A stretch of 60,000 nt of DNA from the NCBI RefSeq assembly GCF_030272615.1, contig NC_081414.1:817358396-817418395 (forward strand), given 5' to 3'. Source of the DNA: Cryptomeria japonica (lineage: Eukaryota > Streptophyta > Pinopsida > Cupressales > Cupressaceae). How positions within the stretch are numbered: position 1 is the stretch's first letter; every line of letters starts with the position of its first letter. A program made the position numbers and the translations under genes. The notes beneath the pieces are model-generated. The model ran no database searches. It was not told where the DNA came from and saw only the letters and a list, made by a program, of their open reading frames with translations. Below are positions 10,504-21,345 of the stretch, piece by piece.

Positions 10504-11702
10504 ATGAGTCATAGGCCTATCACTAGGAGTCAAATGGCCTTATACCCTCACCTTCTTTTTCCTCCACTGGTGACTATCCATTCAGCCATAGTTTCACCTT
10601 CTCAAGGCCTCCCAACAATCATACATGCTATGATGGCACAAGTTCCTCCCTGAAACTTTGTGACTTGGGATAATGGTAGCCCCCTCATTTCCCCAATTCC
10701 ACCTATAGTTTGGGGAGCCATTCCGATAGCCACACTTAAGGTCATTCCTAAGTTCACAAGAGAATGTCATAAAACCCCTAGGGAGCATTTGCAAGATGTG
10801 GCTACCACCTGCACTATCCATGGCATCACCGAGCAGAATGTAGCTTTGAGGTTGCTCATAGCATCTTTCAAAGGAAAAGCTTTGGATTGGTTTAAATCTT
10901 TAGGCCCCAGTACTATAGGGGATTGGGATTAGTTGGGGGATCGTTTCTTTCAGAGATTTTCAAAAAAAGTTGACAGATCGTCCCTAATGCACCAGCTCAT
11001 TACAATCAAGAGGGCTCCTACAGAGGTATTAACTAATTTTAATCTGAGATTTCAACAAACCTGGTAAAGGATACCGTTGTCTACCCACCCTCCAACAGAT
11101 ATGGATTTCATATTATATCTAAAAGCTTTTAATTCTGACATATCAATGATGATTCAATCCTTAGGAGGTAACACTCTTTTGTAGGCATTTGATATAGTGG
11201 TTCAAACTGAAAATAATCTTACCGATGCTGGGAAGCTAGCCCCTCGCCCTATAATGCCAGTATTCCCTGAAATATCTATCCAAGTCATGGAGGAAGTCAT
11301 TCCGAGCACCTCAGCCCACAGTCTATATATTCGTTCCCTACTCCCCAAACTGCCTCTCTGGCTGCTGAAGTCAATGATATGAAAAATCTCTTGAGATTCT
11401 TCTCCAATGAAATTGTCAACCTAAAAAGGGCCCAGGTCTTACCCACCAAGCCTCCCTTTCAGCAAAGTTTTCAAGGAAACTGACCTCCATACCAACATCC
11501 TAATCATCAAGCTGAGAAATCTCTTCCATCGAATAGCCAAATAGTCCTAGTTCCCAATTTGTTGCAGGCCATCCACCTGATCGTTGGTAGAGAATTGACC
11601 ATAGGTCAAAATAATTTGGTGGATGACACCAACTCTTGGTGTTTCCCATGCAACAATGCTCATACTCCGAGGAATTGCCCAAGGGGAAATTTGCAATAGA
11701 AG
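10504..11702 (+). pseudogene. Gypsy/Tat gag (broken)
   Basis: The start is placed at ATG 10504 (MSHRPITRSQ), because the frame is open from there into the gag core, apart from one TGA at 10651. The core reads ..HLQDVATTC, then RLLIASFKGKALDWFKSL, then GDW, the pattern of the retrotransposon gag capsid domain. After a stop near 10930 and frame changes the zinc knuckle appears as CFPCNNAHTPRNC (about 11640-11680), a CX2CX3HX4C variant one residue shorter than usual. The protein would form the particle shell and bind RNA. Confidence 0.8.
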
Positions 11703-12819
11703 GTGGCGGAACAAAGGAACTTAGGCATGATGCTGGATGAATCTGCGTACACATCTCTAGGTATGGATAATGTGGCTTTTTTCACTCAAATGCAAGGAAT
11801 GTCATTACAACAAGAAGCGGAGATCACCCTTGATCATGTGCTTTATTCATGGATGGAGGATGACAACATGGTACTGACCAATGATGCAGGTGCTCCAAAA
11901 GATGGAAACCCTATTGTACATTTGGATTAAAAATCTTCACTCTAAAAGGCATTTGACCGGGGAGGACCCTAGCAATATAAAATTAGTGCCTGTAAATAGG
12001 CCCTTAGAGCCACCAATCGTCAGTTCTGTCTATCCCAGGAAAGAGTTCATCCCTTATAAACTGAAAGAGCCAAAGGTCCTCACGCCTCTAGCACTGGATG
12101 TAGTGGAACAATTGAAGAAAGCTCCAACTCATGTCTCTCTATGGGACCTCCTCAGTATCCCAAAGCAGAAGAACAGGCTAAGAGAGGCATTGTCTCATGA
12201 TCAAAAGGATGTAGGTGCAGTAGCTCTGTCGCCCTTTCAGACTGATGGAGCGGGTCACCACCTAGCAGTTAGTAAAATGCGCTCCCCTGCTGTATTAACA
12301 AATGAGAGCTCACCCTCCACTGCCCAAGGAGAAGGTAAGCCTAAGCCAAAACCTTTTTACATTACCCTTATAGTTGGAGATAAACTTTTGCATAATTCCA
12401 TGATAGATTCTGGGGCTAGTACCACAGTCATGCCTAAGAAAATTGTCGAAGTATTAAACATTAAGTATGACCCTTTAAGTAAAGGAGTAATGCAACTCGA
12501 TGGTAATAGGGTTCAGACAGTAGGTCTCATCAAAAGCCTTCCCTTGATGTTATTTGCATGTCCAAGTATAACAGTATCTTAGGAAGTAGTGGTTATCGAT
12601 ATTCCTCCCGTCTTTGGGCTCTATCTGTCTCGAGACTTTACTGCTAAAATAGGAGGCTATATGTCCCTAGATTGGTCCCACCTTATTCTCCGTACCCGAC
12701 ATGGCACTAAGATGAAGATCCTTTCAGAACCCCTTCACACTGAGCACATAGCTAACCAGGCCTTGATTAATTTTGAGCTACCCACACCTCTATATCCAAT
12801 GATTAATGAAAGGTGGTAG
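11703..12819 (+). pseudogene. Gypsy/Tat protease region (broken)
   Basis: Two overlapping frames (11703-11930 and 11881-12582), with continuation to 12819, encode the gag-protease linker and the aspartic protease. The active site is IDSGASTTVMP near 12412-12440, followed by the hydrophobic-Gly segment expected of the fold. A TAG at 12580-12582 ends the frame, after which the sequence continues in register as a conserved GLYLSRDF..KIGGYMSLDWSH block. The frame shift at about 11885 suggests an indel. The enzyme would process the polyprotein. Confidence 0.8.
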
Positions 12820-13484
12820 AGATTTTAGAAGATGAAGAAGTAACAAGGAAAATCCTACCCAAACAAGAGGCTTTCCTAAATGAGTTCATAGAATCAAACC
12901 CCTTTTCTAATTACCATGCTACCGGCCTAAGTATCTATTGCATTTTTGAAGAGGATCAGAAGATCCCAAAACTCACCAAGGATCTATTCTCTGAAGATCA
13001 GTTGTCTTTGGCTCTATGGACCTTACACTTCGATGGCACCAAATGCAAAATGGGCTCTGGAGCTGGAGTTTGTCTCACCCCTCTCACGAGCAATCAGATC
13101 CAAAAGTCTTTTCGGTTGCAGTTTGCATTTTTGAATAATGAAGCAGAGTATGAAGGGCTAATTCAAGGTTTGAACATGGTAGAAAAGATGGGCATTAAAA
13201 AATTGAAGGTCCTTGGCGATTCTGAGCTAGTAGTGCACCAAGCTCAAGGGATATCTAGTGCCAAGCATGTTTGCATGAGGTCTTACCATTCCAGAGTCTG
13301 GGATCTAATAAAAAGTTTTGATGCTTTCAATATCATAAGCATTCCTCAGAAACTAAATACCTTAGTAGATCACATGGCTACCATAGGAGCTCATTTTGAT
13401 CCTATTGTAGATTTCTTAACCAGCTCCCCAGCAGTCAGTGTAGTGGTTCGCTCGACTATCCCTAATAATGATACATATTGGTAG
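12813..13484 (+). pseudogene. Extra (archaeal-like) RNase H placed between protease and RT
   Basis: An open frame of 223 codons carries a second RNase H unlike the one attached to RT. Its catalytic carboxylates are visible in order: Asp in LHFDGTKCKMGSGAG, Glu in NNEAEYEGLIQGL, and Asp in VLGDSELVVHQAQG, with a later Asp in VDHMAT as a candidate fourth. The NNEAEYEAL-type signature is characteristic of the additional RNase H of Tat-lineage Gypsy elements. In the better-known Tat members (Ogre, Retand) it lies after RT-RNase H. Here it precedes RT. It would degrade the RNA strand of the hybrid during cDNA synthesis. The frame is intact across the domain. Confidence 0.8.
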
Positions 13485-13706
13485 GTGTTCGAAAGTGATG
13501 AGCAGATCACTTTGTTTATTCAAAGCTCGAGAGAGTTTGCCAACCAACTACAACCTAAGATCAAAGAAGCTTACAGGAACCAGGTTATTCAGTTAAAAAC
13601 CAACAAGCTCCCTAATGGTTTGATCACCTTAGAGAACTTGTTTGACCATGAAGATACTAAAAAGGATAAGTGAAAGCTCACAACAAATAAAGGAGATTAC
13701 ACTAAG
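13485..13706 (+). pseudogene. Gypsy/Tat linker between extra RNase H and RT
   Basis: A stop (TAG) at 13482-13484 separates the RNase H from this 62-codon open stretch, which is highly charged and ends at 13673. No domain is recognised. The continuity of frame and position suggest it is spacer sequence of the polyprotein. Confidence 0.5.
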
Positions 13707-14510
13707 ATGTCAGTCAGAAGCGGAAGAATCCTCAAGGTGGGAAAAGGTGTTTCCTTCGAGGATAGAAAGAAGTTAGCTCGATACTGTGATGAATATGAAG
13801 GTGTCATGGCCCAGTCTTATGATGATTTAAAGGGTTATGATCCTAACATCATCCAGCACACCATTGAACCCACAAATTGAGCTAATTCAGTTCGGCAGAA
13901 GCAAAGACCAGTCAACCCCAAGATCAAATCCCTCATGGCTTAGGAGTTGAAGAAGCTGATCGAATCAAGAATTATTTACCCCATAAAGCACAGTACATGG
14001 GTGTCCAATTTGGTCCCTGTTAGGAAGAAGAATGGAGATATCTGACTCTGTGTGGATTTTCGAGACCTGAATCAAGCATCGCTCAAGGATCATTATCCCT
14101 TGTCGTCAATGGAACAATTATTGAGCACCATAGCTGGATCAGAAATGTTCTCAATTCTTGACAGTTTCTCAGGATATAACCAGGTAAGTGTGAAAGCCGA
14201 GGACCAACACAAGATGACTTTCACTACCAAGTGGGGAACATTTGCATACGAGAAGATGCCTTTCGGCTTGTCAAATGTCGGGGCCACCTTCCAAAGGGCC
14301 ATGGATTTAGCTTTCAAAGAGCTAATTAACAAGATTATCCTAATATATTTAGATGAATTGACTGTGTTTTCCAAACATTGAGAGGATCATTTTGATCATC
14401 TCGAGTTAGTCCTGCAAAAATGTCTTGAATTCAAGATCTCCTTGAACCCAAAAAAGTGTATCTTTGGGGTACCTCAGGGGAAACTACTTGGGCATATAGT
14501 TTCAAAGGAA
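13707..14510 (+). pseudogene. Gypsy/Tat reverse transcriptase (broken, catalytic box altered)
   Basis: The frame from ATG 13707 runs with stops at about 13878, 13941 and 14044 and then stays open from 14052 to 14381. It contains the standard plant Gypsy RT landmarks: VDFRDLN, a YPLSSMEQLL region, FSILDSFSGYNQV, AYEKMPFGLSNVGATFQR and IYLDELTVFSKH. The box normally reads Y(L/V)DD. Here the second Asp is Glu (YLDE), which should cripple polymerisation. After the TGA at 14379 the frame continues with KISLNPKKC and GKLLGHIVS. This enzyme would copy element RNA to DNA. Confidence 0.85.
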
Positions 14511-15133
14511 GGTTTCTAGACCGAGTGAAGGCCATTAAGGATCTTCCCCTTCCAGTTAACAAAAAGGGAGTCCAATCCTTTCTAGGAAAGGTCAATTTTG
14601 TTAGTGGCTTCATCTCTGACTTTGCTGGAATAATAAGACCCATCACTCTCATGCTTAAAAAAGATATACATTTCAGGTGGGCTGCTGAAGCTAAAAAGGC
14701 TTTTGACCAAATAAAACATGCCATCTATTCGGCCCCAGTATTATCTAATCTAGACATGTCCAAGTATTTCATAATGTATGTCTATTCCGGTCAACATAGT
14801 ATCACAATGGTATTAACTCAAAAGGACACACAAAAGGGAGGAGAGCACCCCATAGCTTTCCATTCAAAAACTCTTAAAGATTATGAGCTTTGCTACACCT
14901 TTATGGAGAAACAAGCCTTAGTCACCATAAAAGGACTAATGAAATCCAGGCATTTTATTGCCTGTAATAAGATCATGGTATATGTAGCTCATCCCGAAGT
15001 AAGGGAGTACATCATGGAGGGTGACATCACTGAAAAAAGAGCAAATTGGATCACTAAGATTCTAGAATATGATGTCGATATCAAGCCTACAAAGCTAGTT
15101 CGCGGAAGAGACCTATGCAAGTATATAGTGTAG
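14456..15133 (+). pseudogene. Gypsy/Tat thumb and degenerate RNase H attached to RT
   Basis: After a frame shift near 14500, a 225-codon open frame encodes the RT thumb (VQSFLGKVNFVSGFISDFA) and the RT-linked RNase H (PVLSNLDMSKYFIMYVYSGQ, then GGEHPIAFHSKTL, then LVTIKGLMKSRHF). The position that normally carries the first catalytic Asp (TDAS-type motif) reads MYVYSGQ, so the active site is lost. Loss of activity here is expected where the extra RNase H takes over, as known for Tat elements. The frame ends with TAG at 15131-15133. Confidence 0.8.
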
Positions 15134-15184
15134 GGTAGTGAACCTCGTGGTGATGGAGTCACCGTAGAGGAAACGGTTACGTTT

Positions 15185-16459
15185 ATGCCTGTTGTCCCTA
15201 GCGACAATTGGATTGACAAAAGGAAACATTTTATGAAGACTGGGATTTTTCTTGAAAATCTCCCTCCGACTAAGAGGAGGTTCTACCGACTCCAAAACAA
15301 TAGTTTTCACTTAATAGATGGAACTCTTTTCAAAAGGAATTTCGATGGAATTCTGCTCCGCTGTGTGGACCAAAGCCAAGATGGTAAAATCCTACATGAG
15401 TTTCACTACAGCTCCTCAGGAGGCCACTTCTCTGTGCCCATGACTGCTATCAAAAATACCCAAGCTGGATATTTTTGGCCATCCATGTTCAAAGATGCAT
15501 GCATTCTGGTAAGAGGATGCAAAGAGTGTCAATATTATACAGAAAGAGGTAAGAAAGTGACCATGCCACTCAGGCTTGTGTCAGTGGAAGAGCCTTTCAC
15601 TCAATGGGGCCTTGATTTTGTTAGGATGATCAACCCTCCAAGTTCAGCTAGACATAAATGGATCCTGACCACCACTGATTATTTCACCAGATAGTCTGAA
15701 GTCATCCCTCAGCGAAATACATCTGAAAGCGAAGTATTGGCTTTCCTAGAAGATTTGACTTGTCGGTATGGTCCCCCAAAAACTATTATATTAGATAATG
15801 CACATGCATTCATAGGTTCACGAATCACATAGTTTTCTCTTAGCAAAGGTATTTATCTCAAGACCTCTTCTAACTACTACCCTCAAGGGAATGGTCTTGC
15901 CGAATCTACTAATAAGAACCTGATCTGACTTATCAAAAGGATAGGTTCTGAATATAAGAGGGAGTGGCACCACCACCTAAGAAGCGCACTATAGGAAGAC
16001 CACATAATGCCTAAACAGATTCTAAAAAACTCCCCATACAAGCTGGTATATGGGAAAGATGCACTTTTTCCCTTGTCACTGGAAATTCCGGCATTGCAAT
16101 TGCTAAAATCCATGGATATCGCCGAAAATGGTCCAATGGTCATAAGGTTGGTGGAGATTATGGAGTTAGAGGAAGCAAGGGAGGTAGCTTTCACATCTCT
16201 CCAAGATAGACAGGAAGTCGTAAAAAGGTGGTTCGACAATAAAAAGAGTTCTGATGTGATTTTCACCCTCGGAGACCTTGTTTTGAAGTACAATGAGAGG
16301 ATGGCAAAACCTGGTCAGCATGCCAAGTTCGACTGCCTATGGGAGGGTACTTTCTGCATCATAGATCACAAAGGTTTCAATGCTTTTGAGTTAGAAAATA
16401 TGAATGGAGATCCCCTCTGCATCCCGGTTAATGGTTTCAACCTCAAACCTTTTCATTAA
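15185..16459 (+). pseudogene. Gypsy/Tat integrase (broken late in the core)
   Basis: The N-terminal zinc site is visible as GGH with an upstream His, and CKEC after WPSMFKDA (about 15400-15530). The core has Asp in WGLDFVRM, Asp in IILDNAHAF and Glu in GNGLAESTNKN, giving the DDE triad. In-frame TAG codons occur at 15692-15694 and 15830-15832, and further stops between 15920 and 15995. From 16007 to 16459 the frame is open and encodes the integrase C-terminus with KSSDVIFTLGDLVLKYNE and a GTFCIIDHKG..AFEL segment, the GPY/F-like end. It marks the end of pol, and the stop at 16457-16459 is followed by no further sense pol sequence. Confidence 0.85.
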
Positions 16460-16796
16460 GGGTCCCCTTCCCTTTTAAAGTAAATAATGTATAATGTGTT
16501 CATGATGTATATAGTGCTTATTTATTTTAATTATTTCCAGCCAAGCAAGCATAAAAAGGAGAAGTGAACAAAAGAGAGAGGTCAGATAGAAGAGAAAAGT
16601 AAAATCATTTATATTAAGAGTTTCTCATATTCTTGTTACAAAATATGTGGGCCCTTGGCCTCCCTTTTTGTTTACATCTTGCAGTTCAGGCGCAGGTCAT
16701 TTTTTCACCTACTCCTTTCAGTGGCTCTCTTTAGTGTCTCCCTCGTCGATGTTGGAGTCTTTTGCTTCCCCTAGCCATTCTAAATTTGAAGAGCTC
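16460..16796. other. Spacer 3' of pol
   Basis: About 340 bases without a sense ORF. The minus strand of 16650-16796 continues the antisense ORF beyond its stop (Ser/Glu-rich, ending in stops near 16700), so this may hold the 3' end of that gene. Confidence 0.5.
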
Positions 16797-17391
16797 TCAA
16801 GCTCCCCGGGCATGAAGATGATCACTAGTTCTGGCTGCTAATCCAGCGTTAAGATTCTTGGGAAAATGTAATCTTTGAACCCAGTGTACCAGTCTATGCC
16901 TTCTAGAATTGGAACTATCATATGAACATGCAGAAGGAATTCTGTAGTGAGCTTGACACAGTACCGATGGGAAGACAACGTCATGGTCTTCAAACCAGTG
17001 ATAAGTGGATGCCACGCCACTTCCTCATTCTGCGTGATGAACTGCTCCAAGTCAAACGCCACAGGGAGCCCTAAGAAGGGTATGTGGTATGCAACTACAT
17101 CATTGAGCCCTCCCAAGTAGTTTGCGGGAAAAAGCATCTGAGTCAGTTATGTCATTAGCAATCCAGACTGACCGCAATCCAATAAAGAGGCTACAAAGTG
17201 TGAGCAAATGTCCATATTTACCTGATATCGATCTGGGTTGCCAACGAAATCCTCTCCAAGTATCCATTTGATATGTTTCCTAAGAAAGTGACCTCTGCCC
17301 TTTTGCTGATGAGCTAAACATGAGTATCCATTTCTTCAATAGATTCGTTGTTAGAGCTCACATTGTGGTAAAAGAATGTCGAAAAAGACAT
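16797..17391 (-). pseudogene. Antisense ORF between pol and the long 3' ORF (broken)
   Basis: On the minus strand an ORF starts at ATG 17391 (MSFSTFFYHN). It meets one TAG and a frame shift near 17310-17280, continues through HIKWILGEDFVGNPDRY and NMDICSHFVASLLDCG, and is then open from 17137 to 16838. The restored length would be roughly 200-250 residues. I recognise no catalytic motif. It is rich in hydrophobic and aromatic residues and has no clear signal peptide. Antisense ORFs in the 3' region are known in some Tat-lineage elements such as Grande. Homology to those cannot be judged here. Confidence 0.5.
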
Positions 17392-17914
17392 ATTTATAGC
17401 AAAAATCCTATAGATAGATGACTGACAACCAGAGCTTCTGCATTCCTAATTCCAATGTCTTTGGCATGTCTCCATTAATCCGTGTCATGCAAATGGAATT
17501 ATTTTCAAGATACTGGTGTCCTGTCAGTTACCTCGAGGGGAGAAATGGATGGAAGCAAGGATCCATTCAGGTACACCGACGCTTTAAATGTTAAGCTCCG
17601 CCAACCTGTTTCGACCCACATGGCCATTTTTTCTGACCGATGCCCTCGATCAAAGAAAGATTTGATTGAGAAACATTTCTCAAGAAATATCAAGGTAACT
17701 AAAGGGTTTTCTAGGAAAGTGGGAATGACAATGCCCTTCATTCGTGGAGGTTGATCGCAGCAGCAATTTGAGTTGGCGCGCGTGTAAACAAACCCTTGCT
17801 TTTAAGCTCTTGGTTTTCGTGAAAATCAAGGCATGTTATGCCTTTAAAGCTCAAAAGTTCTCTCTAACATCGGCCTATTTTTTTTCTGTCTTTAAAGAAT
17901 GAAGCAAGAGGAAG
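17392..17914. other. Divergent intergenic region between antisense and sense 3' ORFs
   Basis: The region separates the start of the antisense ORF from the start of the long sense ORF, so it may hold promoters for both. One frame (17482-17754) is open for 90 codons, but it overlaps an equally long antisense frame and shows no motif, so I do not call a gene. GC content is higher than in the surrounding spacers. Confidence 0.4.
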
Positions 17915-20026
17915 ATGAGTAGGGTTCCATCTCCCATCTTTAGTTTTCCAACGAAAGGAAAAGGAAGGTTGTCTGCCTATATGGATTCTGAGGCTGCGTC
18001 CGTAAGTGTTGCTCCCAGAGGTTTCTGGGTTAATGTTTTTGAAGAGCTATCTTATTCCTCACATGCTATCCCTCCAAAGAAGGAGTATCCAAAGACGAAG
18101 GCCAAGGCTAAAATAATGACCCAGAATGCATCTGTTGTTTTGGATTCTTTAGAAAATATCTTTGAGCCCGAGGTTTGAAGGTAGCCCAAAAACCTTAGAG
18201 AGGTTTCTTGCTCGAGGATGCTGCATCACAGAAATGATCCTCATTCCATAGCAGTGCATTTTTGGAAAAGTTGTGCTCCTCAATCTTTGGTTCCCGCAGT
18301 TCCATACTACCTTGAGCTCGTGGCCGCTTGTGCAGAGGCTTTTGATCCCACTTCGTGCTCAGTTAGCGGCTCTCACCTAAAATTGACCATATCTCTAAAA
18401 GCTATTAGGGAAATGCTATGCTTCCCAATCTTTGAAAATACAGAAGTCTTCTCAAAAAAATCCATGGAGGAGTTCTGGAGTACTAGGAGGGATGCTTTGT
18501 CTTTCTGTCAAAGTGCCCTGAATCAGAGCCTGTCGGCTGGCCTTACAAAGTTCCCTTTGTCCTATAGCCACCTAAAGAAAGATAACCTCAAGGATATCTC
18601 ATCTACCTTGGCATGGCTGTGTGGTCATGACAATGATCGAGATATGATGACTTCCATGATGGGTTTTCTTTTCAAATGTAGGAAGAAAAGAGAGCCTTTC
18701 CACTTTGACTTCTCTGTGACTATCGCTAAGGCCATCATTAAGTAGTTATCTGAGTTCCAGCAGCTGTGACACTTCAAGTTCTCTTCAGTACTGGTACACC
18801 TCCTTTTGCATCAAAATGAAGCTTTCTTCACACAGTTTATGTGATTGGCCACTTATGATGAGTCGGGAAATGTAATGCCAGTGTCTTGTTGGACACCTCT
18901 GTTGCTGGCCTCTTATGATTCCTACTTGTTTTCAAATTTGTTCATGGCTCCTATGCTCAAAGACTTTGGTGTGATTCCCGATGAACCTTTAGCTCATTTC
19001 TCCCAAATTTAGATGAACTAGATACAAAATGAACACCCTCCTTATGACTGGTTCGTGGGCCCTGATTTTTCTTTCATCCTCGTGCATGGGTTCTCTAAGG
19101 AACCTTTTCGGCTAAGGAACCCTGGCTCTAGAAATGGCAAGGCAATTGGCAAGAATTGAGCAAGTGATTGGCATTGGAAAGCATGATACCTCCATCACTG
19201 AAGATAACAAGGCCATTGGCCCAATTACCCTAGTAAGAAGAAAAGTAGCTGAGGAAACCCTGACGTAAAAAATGGTGCAGCTGGGTTTTGTAGTAATTGA
19301 TGACTCTTGGAGTTATGACCCTGATGATTGCTTAAGAAAAAGGAAAAATACCGTGAGGCATGAATCTCAAAACTTATGGACTGAGCATACAAATCCTCAG
19401 GTTGATGACCCAAGCAAATATGTGGGCCTTGACGATTTTCCTGTTCTGGAGCGCCCTCCAATGGTTAAAGTTTTATTCTCCAATACAAAGGTTCAACCCC
19501 ACGAAGCCTATTCCTTGGGTGTTGTTGGAAAACATGAAGACTTTATCCTGGTCCAGAAAGAAAAGGGAAGATTTTTGGGTTTATCATAAGGAGGTAAATC
19601 ATCTTAGAGCCAGCCTCGGGAATGCATCCCTAGATGAGTGTTTTGAATAGGAATGGGGAAAGGTAAATAAATTTGACGATGAGATAGGTGACTGTTCCTC
19701 ACATGGAGACTTGTCTCCTGAGGTAGCGGCTCAGCAGGAGTGTGGGATTATAAATATCAAAGGGCAGGAGCCAAAGCTAGAAACTCTTCCTCCTTTAGAT
19801 AGCGCAACTCGCAGGCCTCATTCGCAAGCTAGTAAGAGGTGGTTCGAGAAGCAGTCCTTTGAGGGCCCTCCAAAGAAGAAGCCTTATCTCAGCGTGTCAG
19901 GAGGGATCCCATCTAATACACTGACGACAACATCTTCAGATCTTCAGCCACCGCATCCTTCTTCTGCTCAAGTACGCCCTCTTTTCCCTTCTTCTTAGGC
20001 TCCAGATGTTCTTTCCACTGTCCCCA
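17915..20026 (+). pseudogene. Long 3' ORF of the Gypsy element, part 1: plant-mobile-domain-like region
   Basis: The start is placed at ATG 17915 (MSRVPSPIFSF). The frame stays in register to 18745 apart from TGA/TAG at 18176-18184. The segment around 18310-18480 (YYLELVAACAEAF, then LKLTISLKAIREMLCFPIF) has the pattern of the plant mobile domain / putative plant transposon protein families: an aromatic-rich helix, then a hydrophobic strand, then a LGLP-like turn. Later parts (19272-19589, 19711-19998) are acidic, then Pro/Ser-rich. Stops at 18743 and 19996 and frame shifts break it. The ORF is cut at 20026 by the CACTA, and the reading frame resumes exactly at 42869. Function unknown. Domain assignment is by pattern only. 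Confidence 0.6.
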
Positions 20027-20042
20027 CACTAGTACATTTGGA
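20024..20042 (+). repeat. CACTA left end: TSD CCA plus 16-bp TIR
   Basis: CCA (20024-20026) is followed by CACTAGTACATTTGGA (20027-20042). The right end is the inverted form with one mismatch, followed by CCA. A 3-bp duplication and a CACTA terminus are diagnostic of the En/Spm superfamily. Confidence 0.9.
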
Positions 20043-20122
20043 CTAGATTTTTGACTGAGGTTTCCGATGGAGAAGGTATATTGTGGCCAAATTTGATTTT
20101 TTTTTCTTAAAAATGCCTGCAT

Positions 20123-20233
20123 TCATTGTAATTCCAACGACAATTTCCCATTTGGTTTCGACGAAGAAGGTAGTAGCAATGAGAATTTTCTTTTTTTCAA
20201 AAAAGTGCTTGAGTTCGTCGTAATTCTGACGAC
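20123..20233. repeat. CACTA left subterminal repeats
   Basis: Two related near-palindromic motifs occur: ATTGTAATTCCAACGACAAT (about 20125-20144) and TCGTCGTAATTCTGACGACA (20215-20234). Inverted relatives lie near the right end (TCGTCAGAATTATGATGA at 42417-42434, and TGTCGGCATTCTGACAAA near 42793-42810). Subterminal repeats bound by the element's own protein are known for CACTA elements. Confidence 0.6.
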
Positions 20234-20448
20234 AACGGCCATTACTTAAAAAAAAAGTAGGGGAATTCATTTGTGCATTACAATCCCGCGTAGGCGTCCG
20301 TGGCGACTTCAACCCCCAAGAACATCAAACCCGCATCGAAGGTATTTGTGGCATTGCTTGCAATCCCATGTAGGAGGTAGATTCAAATTGCCCTAGTTTT
20401 TAATTTCATGTTGCAAAAAATATACATGTGGTGGTTAATTGCCCTAGT

Positions 20449-21345
20449 TCAATCTCGTAAAACCATAGAATTGTGATTGAGGAGTGAGCATTCAATTTTG
20501 TAGCAGCAATACCTTCCTTCCATATACGCACATGTTGATTGTTCACATGAGATCACATCTCTTTGCGACATCGTATCAAACAATTCACGAGCCTTGTCTA
20601 TGTTTCCACATTTTGCATTCATGTCAAGCAGGGCATTTGCAAGTACAACACCTAACAAAATTCCTCTATCCGTTATGCTTTGATGGATGTCCATACCCTA
20701 TTCCAAAGCTCCCATTTTTGCACAGGCAGGGAGGATGCTGGCAAAGGTTGTGGAATTTGGCTTTATGCCTTCCAATTTCATTTGCTTGAAAATGTCTAAA
20801 GCCTTTTTGACAAATCCATTTTGTGCATATCCAGGAATCGTTGCAGTCCACGAGACAACATTTCTTTCAGGCATTTTATCAAATAGTTCACGTGCCTTGT
20901 CTATGCTTCCACATTTTGCATACATGTCTACCAGGGTAGTTGCAACTACAACATCTTGCAAAATTCCTCTATCCTTTATGCTTTGATGAATGTCCATACC
21001 CTGTTCCAAATCTCCCATTTTGGCACAGGCAGGGAGGATAGTAGCAATGGTCATGGAATTTGGCTTTACACCTACTGATTGCATTTGCTTGAAACTTTCT
21101 AAAGCCTTCTCAACAAATCCATTTTGTGCATATCCGGTAATCATTGCAGTCTAGGAAACCACATTTCTTTGAGGCAATCCATCAAATAGTTCCCATGCCT
21201 TGTCTATGCTTCCACATTTTGCATACTTGCTAACAGAGTAGTTGCAACTACATCTGAGAAAATTCCTCTATCTTTTATTCTTTGATGGATGTCCCTGCCC
21301 TATTCCAAAGCTCCCATTTTGGCACAGGCTGGGAGTACGTTGGCA
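20449..21345 (-). pseudogene. Captured PPR (PLS-type) gene fragment
   Basis: The minus strand encodes tandem pentatricopeptide repeats: MITGYAQNGFVEKALESF, then KPNSMTIATILPACAK, then [20 protein letters not shown], then VSWTATIPGYAQNGF, and a further diverged set. The YAKCG and GYAQNG phrases are typical of plant organelle PPR-PLS proteins, which bind RNA in plastids or mitochondria. The best frame is 21144-20698. TAG codons at 20698-20700 and near 21153 and 21300, plus a frame shift near 21230, break it. No targeting peptide, E or DYW domain is present, so both gene ends are missing. It sits just inside the left end of the CACTA and was probably captured with it. Confidence 0.8.

Noticed and set aside
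10504-16459. Endogenous pararetrovirus (caulimovirid) origin of the gag-pol region
   Set aside because: An integrase with HHCC and DDE motifs and flanking LTRs with target duplications identify a Ty3/Gypsy retrotransposon. No movement-protein-like ORF is seen.
17482-17754. 90-codon plus-strand frame upstream of the long 3' ORF
   Set aside because: An equally long antisense frame overlaps it, it has no motif, and it lies in the probable divergent promoter spacer.
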